A stretch of 64,000 nucleotides of DNA. Origin: Archegozetes longisetosus (lineage: Eukaryota; Arthropoda; Arachnida; Sarcoptiformes; Trhypochthoniidae). Both the position numbers and the translations under genes were made by a program. The DNA lies in contig JAEMBT020000009.1 of assembly GCA_018873245.2 (NCBI GenBank), positions 5,387,180 through 5,451,179 on the forward strand, read 5' to 3'. Of this stretch, positions 31,954 through 42,999 are shown one piece after another (within the stretch, counting starts at the first letter, position 1; each line of letters begins with the position of its first letter). The notes under the pieces are model-generated. The model did no database searches, was not told the DNA's origin, and was given only the letters and a program-made list of their open reading frames with translations.

Positions 31954-34490
31954 ATTTTGAATTTGAACAATAATATTCGATATTAAAATTACATTTAAAT
32001 ATAATTTAGTTCAAAAATAGAACTATTTGTGAGTCACTAAGTTTATCAATCCACTTCAGTTCTCAAATATTTGTTGAAATTAATTCAGTTTTAATTATTG
32101 TTATTAATTTGAGTTCCAAAAAAGCAAATAAAAACATTAATATAAAATCAAAAATGTTTACCACTATTTTTATTGCTTGAAAACCGTACAACCTATGATT
32201 GGTGAAGTTCTTATTTTTGATAATTGGGTTTTGAAACCCTTAAAATAAAATAATATTTTGAAAAATTCACTTATAACTTTCAAGTCAATAATAAGTCTCA
32301 AAAGAAATATTCAAGAAACTAATGTGCATTTTTCATAAATAAAATTTTAATATAAGATGAAAAATTTTCATTATTTGTATCGATTGCAAACTTTGCAGCT
32401 TATGATCAATGAATTTCTTATTTTTGATAATTAGGTTCCTTATTTTTTGGAACTCATAAAATGAATTTTTTTGTGCAAAATTAACTTTTAATTTTACATT
32501 AATTATGAGTCTCAAAAAGAAATAATTTAAAATAATAGGTATTAATGTGTAATTTACACGCAAAGGTCAAGTTATGAGATAAATATGAACATTATTATTC
32601 AAGTCTTGTACAATTAACCTGAATATCTTAAAGTACATGTGTTGAAATAAAAGCTTTATTGAATATTTAAACTACAGCTTATACTGGACACAGCAAACGG
32701 TTCAACCAATATTAAAAACAAAACTTTTACTGATATTTATTTTAACTCAGGTAATTATCTAATAATAAAAGAGATTTCATTGTTTCTCCATTATATTTAA
32801 CATTCTAAATATTGACTATAGAGCCAAAATTCAATATATCGATTGTATTCCAAAACTAAATTTTTATAACTCTAGTTAAGATGTCTTTAATGAGAAATGT
32901 TTAATAACTTGTATATTGTAAAGGTAATTATGCTATTGATCAAATTAAATAATGTTTATATTATTGACAGAGCATTTATTTTGAAAACTTTGAATCATTT
33001 TATAAAAGGTTTTAAAGTTTCATTGATAGTATTTCATATGAGAAATCGATTTTATACTTCGAACTCAATTTTTAACTAACATTACACAAAATTTCGCTCG
33101 CCTCCTGTCCAAGTCTAGCCTTGATTATCAATGATTAGATCTCTAAGTTTAAACCTGAAAGGATTTATTTGCATCTATACATTATATGCACGAGTTTTGT
33201 TGTTTCACATCAATTATTATTATAATATAATATTTGGGCATCCTTCGGTTAGGTCCTGTTGCGGAAGAAGTCGCCACTATTCAACTTTTGAAGGTCATGA
33301 TATGATACTTCCTCACACCAAAATTTATGTCTGGGATAATTGGCTTGAAAGACATCGCTCTCAGAAACAATTTTTCTATAGGGATCCATAACAAAAAAAA
33401 AAAAGATTTTAAAAATAACGGAATCCTATGACAAGTACTTGCAATATTAAATTTTGAGGACTCTGAACTGTTATTTTTGATTCTACTTCTCAAGAGAAAT
33501 GATTTTGAGCTGAAGATTGTAAGTATAAACAGAAATTTTCGATTTTTAAGTTTGCTATTGATTTTATATACGATTTTTCGTGGATTATCAAAATAAATAC
33601 GACTATCAAAATAATTTTCGATTGGTTCCATTCAGATCTAAACGACCCGAATATTTTGAACAAATTTGACCAAACTAAACCTAAAGGTCGCTTCGTGACC
33701 TACTGTACCCTTACTCAGGTTAGACTCAGTTTAAATAGTTCAAAATCATGGTTAAACTCAATGACCATACAATGAAAAGTGATGAAACCTAATCTAATCT
33801 AATCTAACCTAATTGGGTTTGGTTAGGATAAGCCTGGTACACTAACCCTTTATCAGTTTACTACCATTTTACAAAAACGAATCTTCCTACAGGCGTTCAT
33901 ATAAAATAAAAGTTTTACCCATAGCTTTCAATGTAAATTTGGATTTTTGTTTCTCATCACTTTAAAAGTATAGACTTTCGACATTTGGAACGGCCAAAAA
34001 TGGATTTCTCATCCATGAAAGTATTCAAAACAAGTAATTTCGTAAAGATCCTAAATCGGGCCTAAATCGAAAAATACCCTAACATTTGATAGTAATATTA
34101 AAACGAGCGAAAAACTTCTTGATTAAAAGCTATAACACAAATTATGTCCCTAAACTCAAACTTCAGTATTCACCATAATATGTCAGTTTCGTTAATTAAG
34201 AAAGCTTATCATTCATTCATGAATATCTAATTGCTAAGGATATCAATATTCATTTTAACCATAAATAAACGGGTTTGGGTAAAAGCACCGACAACCAAAG
34301 TATAGATAAAATGCAATATCAAAAAGTAAAAATATAATGATGAATTTGTTCAAAGTTAAAAAGATAGCTACGATACAAATAATGAAAATACATTAAGCGT
34401 AAAAGACAGGTATAAACATAGAAATTAAAAGAAAAACTCTAGCCAAATTTCCGAAGAAAATCCATTACACAACGATTTTAAGTGAAGTAA
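31954..34490. other. duplicated flank, then intergenic; no gene seen
   Basis: 31954-32800 resembles the flanks of copies B and D. Beyond that I see no gene. 33785-33830 has an unusual run of CTAATCTAATCTAACCTAAT words ending in GGTTTGGTTAGG, an imperfect TTAGG-like patch. Open frames at 32897-33631 on both strands are low in complexity and mutually overlapping, so I left them out. Confidence 0.4.
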
Positions 34491-34499
34491 AGCCACGTG

Positions 34500-34860
34500 C
34501 TGGCATTTGTAGAGAAAATCAAAGTGGGAAACAACCAAAAGGAGAATGCCCAAGTCCTTTGCATTTTGTCCCTCCAGTGCACCTCAGCGCCACCTATGTC
34601 AATCGATAGACCTCAACTAGTACTAAAATAATATATAGGTTGTAGCTCAATTCGGACGTCCTTGTGACCTGTAGTGACCATCAAAGCTGCGACCAGCAGA
34701 TGCATTTTGCGCTTGTATCAAAGTGATCACAGTTCAGATTTCGATGAATTTTGTGTTCGACTCAGAATGGTAAGTAGAGTCCAGTAGAGTGAACCTGAAA
34801 TACCAAAGCCGGCAACTCGCTGGATGAGTTTTTACCGGCCTAGTCCTAAGTGACACTGAC
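34500..34860 (+). other. GC-richer patch with possible first exon
   Basis: This stretch is markedly richer in G, C and CpG than its surroundings. It contains an ATG (near 34743) followed 25 bp later by a consensus GTAAGT donor (GACTCAGAATG|GTAAGT). That would be a very short first coding exon. I see no matching second exon downstream. It could equally be the inside of an old transposon. Confidence 0.2.
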
Positions 34861-34982
34861 AGCGATTGATTTTATACTTATTTATATTATTTTTTATGCT
34901 ATTTTATTCTACCTTTAGTTTTATTTTATTTCTATTCAATGATTTTGAATATTTTAAGTGATTTTAGATATTCAGGTATATA

Positions 34983-35368
34983 TTAGGTTGTCCGGATCAA
35001 AAGTTGTATTACATTTTGGGCTATAACTTTTAAAGTACTCATTATTTTTCAGTGCCATCTTGTAATTATTTAGTTGAATACTTATTAAATATAGAAAAAC
35101 ATTGAATTTAATTTGAGTGAAAAATGAATCGTCCAGAGCTCCAGAAATCAGTTACTGACTATGAACAACGAGTTTTCATCAAATTCGGAGTCCTCCTCAA
35201 CAGGACTGTAACGGACATCCATGAAGATCGATGGGAACGGGTCATTGAGAATGAGGGTGAATACCTTAACTAATCAGGAATGATGTACTAAAATTTCATT
35301 TGAATCTGTTCACTAATTTTTGAGATATTAAAAAAATAAAAAAACAAGTTTTGATCCGGACAACCTAA
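34983..35368 (+). mobile_element. mariner-type MITE with fused transposase ends
   Basis: Inverted ends TTAGGTTGTCCGGATCAAAA and TTTTGATCCGGACAACCTAA are flanked by TA on both sides (34981-34982, 35369-35370), as in Tc1/mariner. Inside, 35124-35274 is an ORF of about 49 codons. It starts MNRPELQKSVTDYEQRVFIK, a mariner N-terminus (then FGVLLNRTVTDIHE), and jumps directly to DRWERVIENEGEYLN, a mariner C-terminus. It is therefore an internal deletion derivative whose join stayed in frame. It needs a full-length partner to move. Confidence 0.85.
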
Positions 35369-35374
35369 TATTAC

Positions 35375-37080
35375 AAGTGCTTTAGGTTTTAACGAGTCAT
35401 TTTTGCTTTCGTTCTTTACAACTTGTTTTGCTTCCATTGTTTTGTTTTTATTATTTCATTCCTTATTGTATATTCAAACTGGTAATATACTTCATTTCGT
35501 TCATTTAATTCAAGAAATTGCAAAAATGCATGCGTTGAATATAACTTTTATGGTCACTAGGGGCCACAGGGATGTCTCGATTAGGCTAAAACATATATAT
35601 TATTTGAATACACGTTGAGATCTACTAGTTTACATAAGTGGGGTTGCGGCACACCGCAGGGACAAAATGAGTATTCTCCTTTGGGGTTAGTCTGCGATTA
35701 CGCTCTGTCGGTATTTTGGGTGTTAGCAATTTAGCTCCCTTCCTTATTAAACAATTGATAACTATTGAAAATATGCTTAGTACACAAGTCATTTTGATAA
35801 ACTTTCTGATTATTCCAATTAATAAACTCAAGCAAAATCCTAATTTTTATAATCAATTTATAAATTTTTTTGTTTTGTTTGTGAGACCAATAGTTTTTAC
35901 GTGAAACCTAATTCTACTATACTTCGAGCACTTTGACATAATCAAATTTTATGTCACTCTTATAATTTTGATTATATGAAGGCTTTATTTCCAGAAGGCC
36001 TTAAACGCCAAAATTTTAAAAACTGAGTTACACATTCATTCTTATATATTTAGATGGGAGGAATTTGTAAAAAAGGTTTGAAATTCTCTGAAATGTCTTA
36101 ATCTTGTGGAAAAATGAGATCAAAAATTAATTTTTTTTCCAAAAGGCTTAAATCGATCGCCAATTTATTTCCAAAAGGACTTATATCCCATTTAGACCAA
36201 TTAAAAACCAGAAAAATGACGAAATTCAATGTTTCTGCCACACGAAGGCAGGCAAAACATCTCTTGTTATTTAATTTAATTTTTTATAAAAATTCATTTT
36301 AAACATTGATATTAGAGCAAATCTTATCAAAAAAAAAAAAAAAAAAAAATAAGCTAATCGTTTAATGAATGAACAATTAAAGTTTAGAAAAATAAAAACT
36401 CACTAATTTTGTGTTAACCCCTTCTCACTTGGATTTAAGACCTTTTAGAATAAAGATTTGCTTTAGTTCCAAAAGGTCTTATATCCGAAAATATTTTCAT
36501 TAATTAAAAGTTTTCTAATTAAGTTTGATTTTTCTAAGTACATTTTTCTGGCCACGTTTTCTTATCTTTTAAATAAAAACAAGACTTCAAACGGATTGAT
36601 CGAGAAATAAACCGTTTAAACGTTTTTTTGTGTTTTTCTTCGATTTGCATTTTTTGGATATAACCCATTTTGGAAACATTGCCTTCATATGATAATTCTC
36701 TTATATTAAACCTGATTATTCTTAGCTTCTAATTTACCCTAATTAAAAAGTTAAAATAATTCATAAGAACTGCGAATTGTCTATCTTGAAATCAATCAAG
36801 TAATAAAAGATATAATTGTCAATAGAAAAATCTTTTAGGAAATTTAAGATAATTTTCCAATGATATTCGAACTTGAATAGCAAAACAATAATTTTATTAA
36901 GATTCAGACTTTTTAAGTGAATGTTACTTAACAAAAATCCAAAAATTATATAGATATTTGAGTATTATGATCTAAATTGTTGAAAATATTTAATAGTGAC
37001 GTTATCGACAAATTATTTAAAAACGGAACGAATAACAAAATTTAGGTTTTTCTCACTATAAATTGCTACTATAATAAAAA
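35375..37080. other. intergenic; no gene seen
   Basis: No supportable gene. Several weak plus-strand frames (35403-35618, 35716-35904, 36114-36302) are hydrophobic or Lys/Phe-rich by base composition. AAAGGHCTTAWATC-like words recur near 35985-36010, 36140-36190 and 36430-36485, a diffuse dispersed motif. An A-homopolymer is listed separately. Confidence 0.4.
36329..36349. repeat. A-homopolymer, about 21 bp
   Basis: An uninterrupted run of A. No retroposed gene body is recognisable immediately upstream on the plus strand, so I do not call it a retrocopy tail. Confidence 0.9.
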
Positions 37081-37081
37081 C

Positions 37082-38568
37082 TTATGACTTCGAAATCAAG
37101 TCCAACAAAATAAAGAAATAAGTAACGCAACCATAGATTAACTATAAAAATAAACAAAATAATATTAGAAGAAAATATACACTAAATTTAAATTTAAATC
37201 ACGATCACCTGAGCAAATGAAAGATTAGTTAACGGAAATACGTTCCAACAATACATTCCTATTGTTCGTCCTGAAAGCCTTTCGGTGAATTCGAGCAACT
37301 ATTGAGAGATCGATCAGAAGATGTGTTCAAGATTTGAAGCTTTAAGGACTTACTTTAAGCTTTGAATTCAAAGATCCTGAGGTTTTCGGTACTATAGAAA
37401 TGGCTGATTGATAGGATCCGTGAGCCTGTAAATATAAGTGATTTAATAGATCTATTCATATGTTTTGAAACTTTAATAATAGGCATTAAAGTTTCGGTAC
37501 TTGAAATGATAGTTGCACAGGGATTGATGCACAGGCAAAACAGTTTATCATATTCGAGAACGTAATCACCCGAAAAATATAAGCTAAATAGTGTATAGCT
37601 GTGGAATAGTTTGCAAAAAAAGATAAGTATATCGAGAGGTCCATAATAATAATGGTTTGTAAATAGATAATAAAAGTGAGATATTTGAGAGATTCATTGG
37701 ATTTGTAAGTAGTTACTGTTAACATATTATGTTCTTCGATCAGAGATAGAATTCTTTTTGATGATAGCATTTGATAACTGAATGAAATAGAAGTTTGTTT
37801 GAATCTCAAAGTCAAATATTTGATAAACGAGCAAAGTAATACAACATATGTTGCAAAATATAGAAACATATACTTTAACCAAATAAAATTAATAACGAAC
37901 CAAATAAGTGTTGTATAAATATTACAGTTCACATTATTATCAAAGATGGCTACCAAATAAAAATAAATGAAAGCAATATTTGCCGACAAAACTCCTACGA
38001 AGAAGAACACTCTTAGAATGTAAAAGTTTAAAATTCGTGTGAATTTTCGATACTTCTCAAGATTTCTAAACCATAGTTTATGAGTTTTGCCTGTTTTTAG
38101 AGAATACAATTCGTGCAGAAAATGTAATTTTTTGTATTTTTCACCAAAAATAATTAGAGTTATTAGTAAAGAACTGAATAAACTGCCCATTAAGATAATT
38201 ATATTATAAATTTTTCGATATCCAGTCACATAATAGTAATCACCAAATATTAGACAAATATCTGGATTATCTATGAATAAAATAATTATTGTTTTGAATG
38301 TCATTAACCACATAAATATGCAATTGATTATTAAGATGAGTAATCGTTTGTGGTTTGAACCGTTACCATTACAATAATCATCGAAAGTAGTGCTGAATAT
38401 AAAATTTTTGTAGCAAAATATTTCGAGGTCTTTGATTGAATCCACACAATTGTTAGTACCAGAAGTAAGATATGAATCTAAGCTTTCTTTCTTTTGTTTG
38501 TAAAATGATATGAATCGGAATATAATATTCTTTGACTTTGATAACATCTTCGATATCTTTTCAATCAT
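37082..38568 (-). CDS. gustatory receptor-like 7TM protein, intact (copy E)
   Basis: Four exons give a 429-residue multi-pass membrane protein of the arthropod gustatory receptor type. Exon 1 is 37501-38568 (start MIEKISKMLSKSKNIIF), with long hydrophobic segments. Exon 2 is 37354-37425 (AHGSYQSAISIVPKTSG to KLK). Exon 3 is 37209-37298 (LLEFTERLSGRTIGMYCWNV). Exon 4 is 37082-37141 (LIYGCVTYFFILLDLISKS, stop). All junctions are phase 0 with GT-AG borders (CAA|GTACCG, AAA|GTAAGT, CAG|GTGATC; acceptors TTTACAG, CTCAATAG, TTTATAG). The E-ER-S-RTIG segment and TYFFILLDL in TM7 match the family's conserved C-terminus (TYhhhhhQF, with Asp for Gln). It shares the SLIEEHN region with copies B-D but is clearly divergent. 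It is the only chemoreceptor here with no frame break. The ligand is unknown. Confidence 0.8.
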
Positions 38569-38694
38569 ATTGAAAATAAAAGTTGATAAATCGGTACCAA
38601 ACTTATTCTCTACTTCTCTGAACGAATTGAGTAAAACGCATTATATACAACTTTTAACGAAGTAAAATCTTCTAATTATGCTTTCACATATGAG

Positions 38695-39552
38695 ATAATA
38701 CTGACTTAAGAGTTAATGAGATTTTGTGATATATTACCAAAACCTTCTAAAAATAAAGTAATTATAACTTCACGGAATTAAATTAATGATCAACACATAT
38801 CTTATATATCTTATTTGAATGAAAATAAAAGCTACTTTTATCGATTTGCCCATCAGAGATAACATGATTAATCACGATTTCTTTTGTAAGATATTGGTGA
38901 TTTAAAAATTAATAGAAAATTCACAATATATTATCTTTGTATAACTTGTACTTCTGGATAATAGAAAATTAAAGTAATTAAAAGAGTGAGGATTTTTCGA
39001 AAAATTTTCAATAGTGAATGAAGAGTATTATTGAATACACATATAATATGAAGCTAGAGTTTATTATCTTGAAGGGTTCTTGAAATAACAATTTTTGGAG
39101 GTTAAGCTTTCTTTGAAAAAGTTGTAAATTGCAGATTTTCAAAAATTCATATTCCATGAATATTTTGAGATAATAAAATCTAGCTTCGTATCATTTACGT
39201 ACCTAATAGTAATTCTCGCTCCTCATTAAAAAGTTTTCGAAAAATCCTCATTCTTTTAACTACAATTTTTCTCATTCTTTTAATTTGTCATTATCCAGAA
39301 GTTTAAGTTATACGAGGATAATATATTGTGAATTCTCTAATTTTTAAATCAGCAATATCTTACGCGAGAAATTGTGATCAATCATTTCTTTTCTAATTAG
39401 AAAATGAATTTTTTCATTTTCATTCAACAAGAATAATGTGCGCAGATCACGAACTTGAATTTCCATTATAATGATTTTCTTATTTTTAAAATTTTATAGA
39501 AACTTTTGGTAATCTATCACAAAAACCATGACTTTCTGACTCAATATTATGC
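38695..39552. mobile_element. long imperfect hairpin element, about 0.86 kb
   Basis: 38695-39090 and 39165-39552 are imperfect inverted copies. Shared pieces include TTGTGATAKATTACCAAAA, AATTCACAATATATTATC, TAACTTRWACTTCTGGATAA and GAGGATTTTTCGAAAA, all in mirrored order. The loop of about 75 bp lies near 39090-39165. Ends resemble ATAATAYTGASTYA. It lies just upstream of the intact receptor gene (copy E). There is no ORF. Arm divergence suggests an old insertion. Confidence 0.75.
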
Positions 39553-39659
39553 AGAAATGAAATTGTAATTAATAATCTTGTTTCTTTGTCGGAAAGTTAT
39601 AAATATTCTATTGTTTGAATTTGTTCGGAGGAGTAGAGAGTATTGTGAAATAAAAAATA

Positions 39660-40240
39660 GTGTTTACATCTTTTATGTTTATTTAGTTCATAGTTATTCG
39701 CCTCAATAGCAAATCATTCATTTATTTTTAGTTTAATAATATAGTCGTATCTTAAAATAGAAAGTTTTGTTTATAAATTTTATGTGTATTAGGTTTATAA
39801 CTGTTAGCTTTACAATTACAGTGCAAGTAAATTTCCACTTGACTTATAAATAAATATATAAGCGTTATTGGGTACGGTTTAGAATATACCAAATATGAAG
39901 TGTCGCAGGCCTAAGGAGGCGAATCTATAGCAATTTGAATCTCGAAAATTCTCATTGAATTACTATAGGTTTTTTCATGATCTATAATTTAAGAACAGCA
40001 AATGTGTAGCAAAATAAAGAACGGAGAGAAGTACTGCTCACGCCCATTCCACGAGTAGTTGGGACTGTCAAGGTTAGGCTAAGCTAAGTTAGATTAGGCT
40101 ATTTTAGGTGTTAAATTAAGTAATACTAGATTAACTTTGCGTAGGTATGCTTAGGTTTGTGGTTAATATTTGTCACGTTTTTATATAATGCTAATGAATA
40201 ATTACCTTTCCACTTTGCGTATCATATAGATACTAAATAT
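39660..40240. other. intergenic; no gene seen
   Basis: Mostly AT-rich. 40065-40110 has AGGTTAGGCTAAGCTAAGTT and further GATTAGG words, like the patches at 33.8 and 45.4 kb. No gene is supportable. Confidence 0.4.
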
Positions 40241-40243
40241 ATA

Positions 40244-40917
40244 CAGTCAGCACAAAAACTAACTTTAGGGATACAAAGTTTTATAACTTTTGAACCACTC
40301 ATTCAATTTTAATGCGGTTTTTTTAAATTGAAAAAACTCCCCCGGTTTTTTTAATTTGTTAAAATCATAAAATCACAATTGAAGAAAGAATTATAAAAGA
40401 AAAATCGAGTTTACATGAAATTTCAAATTCGGGTACAAAATAAATTTAATGTAAACATAATTTATTGTTGAACTAATGTTCAGAATATATTATTGTTTTG
40501 ATCTTTGAATAAATTTGGAAACAAATCATTCAATTAATTGAAAATAATATTTACTTAATTATTAATTATTGAAATGCCTTTCACTATCGAAGAGAGAATT
40601 AAAATTTCGAAAATTTATAAAATTGAGGGCACAGGGACGAAAGAGATCGGCAATTATGAGAGAAGTTGGTAAGTATTGAAAATAAATTATGAATATTTTA
40701 TTAATGTTCTTTGAGGCATTAGTGAACCAACTTTTATCGAATGGAGTCGTATCGATGACGAGAAAGAACAGTTTTACTCTCATAATTGCCGATCTCTTTC
40801 GTCCCTGTGCCATCAATTTTATAAATTTTCGAAATTTTAATTCTCTTTCTTTAATAGTGAAAGGCATTTCAATTATTAACTAATAATTAAGTAAATATTA
40901 ATTTCAATTAATTGAAG
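40244..40917 (+). mobile_element. Tc1/mariner relic rearranged into a hairpin
   Basis: After TA at 40242, CAGTCAGCACAAAAACTAAC is a Tc1-like terminal repeat; its following TTTTATAACTTTTGAACC is typical of such ends. The transposase start is at 40574 (MPFTIEERIKISKIYK, then GTKEIGNYERSW and stop). The ORF start region and its flank (40528-40661) are then repeated as a reverse complement at 40778-40917. The rest of the transposase and the 3' terminal repeat are missing. An inverted duplication with internal deletion explains it. Confidence 0.7.
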
Positions 40918-41553
40918 GCTTAACCGTCTGAGAAGGCTTTGCCTTTAGTCTTGACTTTAACTGTCACTTTTTAGCGTTGACTTTGACATTAAGTCCTAAA
41001 AGTTTTATTTTTTCTTACAAAAAATAATACAATCGTGTTTTAAAATTCGACTCAATTCTGTAATTACATGAGAATTTTTAACTGTGCTTTTGTCTAATCT
41101 ATTTCACTTTTGATTTATCAAATTACTCGATTGGAGATAATTTACTCACTTTTATACTCGTTAAGTACAAAAATACTGTAATTTTTAAAAGTCAAAGTTA
41201 AAATATTTTGACATTTTATTTTAGCTTTCAGTAAAAATCATCGCCTTGACTTTGACTCCTATCAAACAGTTAAGATTAAGGTAGACCAATCAAACTATAC
41301 AACATTACTTATTGCTTTGTTGTGAAACTTTCAAAACATACTTTATATGATAAATAGAAAAATAGACATAAAAGAGATATCTTAACTAAGTTTGAGTGAT
41401 CATCAAACTTTATAAAACTTGATAAATACGTGTTATGCATTTTTATACACATAATTGTATAATTTAATCATATCTAATAATGTAATACAATGCGTTGATG
41501 TAACTTTTAAATTGTAGTAATAGCCAAATAAAGAATTTTCTTAGTATTTGCAC

Positions 41554-42940
41554 TCATTTCATGTTATTTGCGACTGTGTTTGTTAATAAAAAGAATCGAC
41601 AGAATATTATGAACATCTATACAATAAAGAATATTCTTGAAGTCATTTCATGTGAATATCTATCATTTATTTTAAAAATGAATCTTACTTTAAATGCAAT
41701 AAATGGTGTCATAACGAATTGATTACCACATGAAAACCCAATCAGAAATTGATTACTGCTCACTCTTTCCATTGTATTCAACAGCTAAATATAATATAAA
41801 TTTGAAATTTTATTATCAATTCACTTAAAGAATAAGAATTTCTTTTCTTAACAAACCTTGAGTTTAGTCTTTAATCCAAAATTGGTTTTCAATTCAAAAT
41901 AAAATTTATGCAAATATTTATAAGAATTCGAAGATTCCTATTAATTGATGCAGTTATCAAATTAATGGCGAAGTGAGATAATAACCAAATAATAACGAAA
42001 AATGTTTCACAATAAAAAGTTGCCAAAAGTAGATCTTCGAAGAAGATCTGCTGTAAGGTCATTAGATTTATAGGAATCAGAGTATAAGTCAGTGCAAATA
42101 AATATTTAGACCAGAATTTGTTGTGAAGTAAAATATCATTACAGACATTATTATGTTCTTCGATCAATTGAAGTACGATTCTAGAATTGAAGAAAACTCT
42201 ATCTCTACTTATACTCAATAGTTTATTGTTAAATGATTTGAACATGAGTTTACAATAATAACAAGTAATGAAGTAATAGAAAAAACTATAAGAGATTATA
42301 ATGAGAAATGCAATTCCATATCCAAAAAAGATAACAGTACTTAATATACCATAAGTTATTATGTCTTTCCAATCATTAAAATTAATTAAAACACTGATTG
42401 ATACAGAAAAGAAAATCATCTGATTTACTTTGAGTTCTAAATCAATAAGTATTAAAATAATTTTGATTTTTTGACAAAACTTTTGAAACAGTTTTTGTCA
42501 TATATTCCAATTGTACTCTCATTTTGCATTCCTTTCAGAACTTTGATGATTTCAATCCATTGAAAGTCAGTTTTTTCTTTACTATTGAAAAGTCTTATAA
42601 CAATAAATGAGAAAACGAGAGCGACAGACACCATCAAACAAGTAAATTCAGTTATTCCACCTATATGTTGAAGTAATTCGAAGTAATATTTAGGAACTTT
42701 ACCATTCTCTACATAAATTAAAGTGATCATCAATTTCAAAGTATTAATCAGAAGCCAAATACTCAGAGCATGGGATTTGAGTTTTTGTTTCCTTTTATTA
42801 ATTCCATTATCAAAATAATTATTTATGTCATATCTATACATAATTCCATATTTATATAGCGGCAAATCTATATCATTAATAGCCAGATCATTATCATTAA
42901 TTTCAGACACATTGACCACTTGTTCGGAATCTATATCCAT
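41554..42940 (-). pseudogene. gustatory receptor-like 7TM gene, one frameshift (copy D)
   Basis: Exon 1 (41857-42940, start MDIDSEQVVNVSEIND) matches copies B and C. Its frame breaks in a run of six A on the coding strand (42467-42472), where seven would restore VKK-IK. The neighbouring segment is more diverged from B and C than the rest. Exon 2 (41689-41784) encodes the MERVSSNQFLIGFSCGN segment and exon 3 (41554-41616) MFIIFCRFFLLTNTVANNMK, stop. Introns are 72 bp each. The membrane segments are kept in the second frame (ISYSFFYYFITCYYCK, FWSKYLFALTYTLIPINLM). One missing A explains the whole disruption. Confidence 0.7.
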
Positions 42941-42999
42941 TTCAAATGTATATAATTATAAACCATTGAACAAAAAACTTTTCTAGGATTTAAATTTTT

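Noticed and set aside
33131..33631. Overlapping plus and minus frames of 86 and 116 codons
   Set aside because: Neither has domain motifs or splice context; each destroys the other's claim.
36329..36349. A-run as the tail of a retroposed gene
   Set aside because: No recognisable gene body upstream and no flanking target duplication seen.
40562..40883. Opposed ORFs of 101 and 64 codons
   Set aside because: Both arise from the inverted duplication in the Tc1-like relic; the real frame is the short MPFTIEERIKI start on the plus strand.
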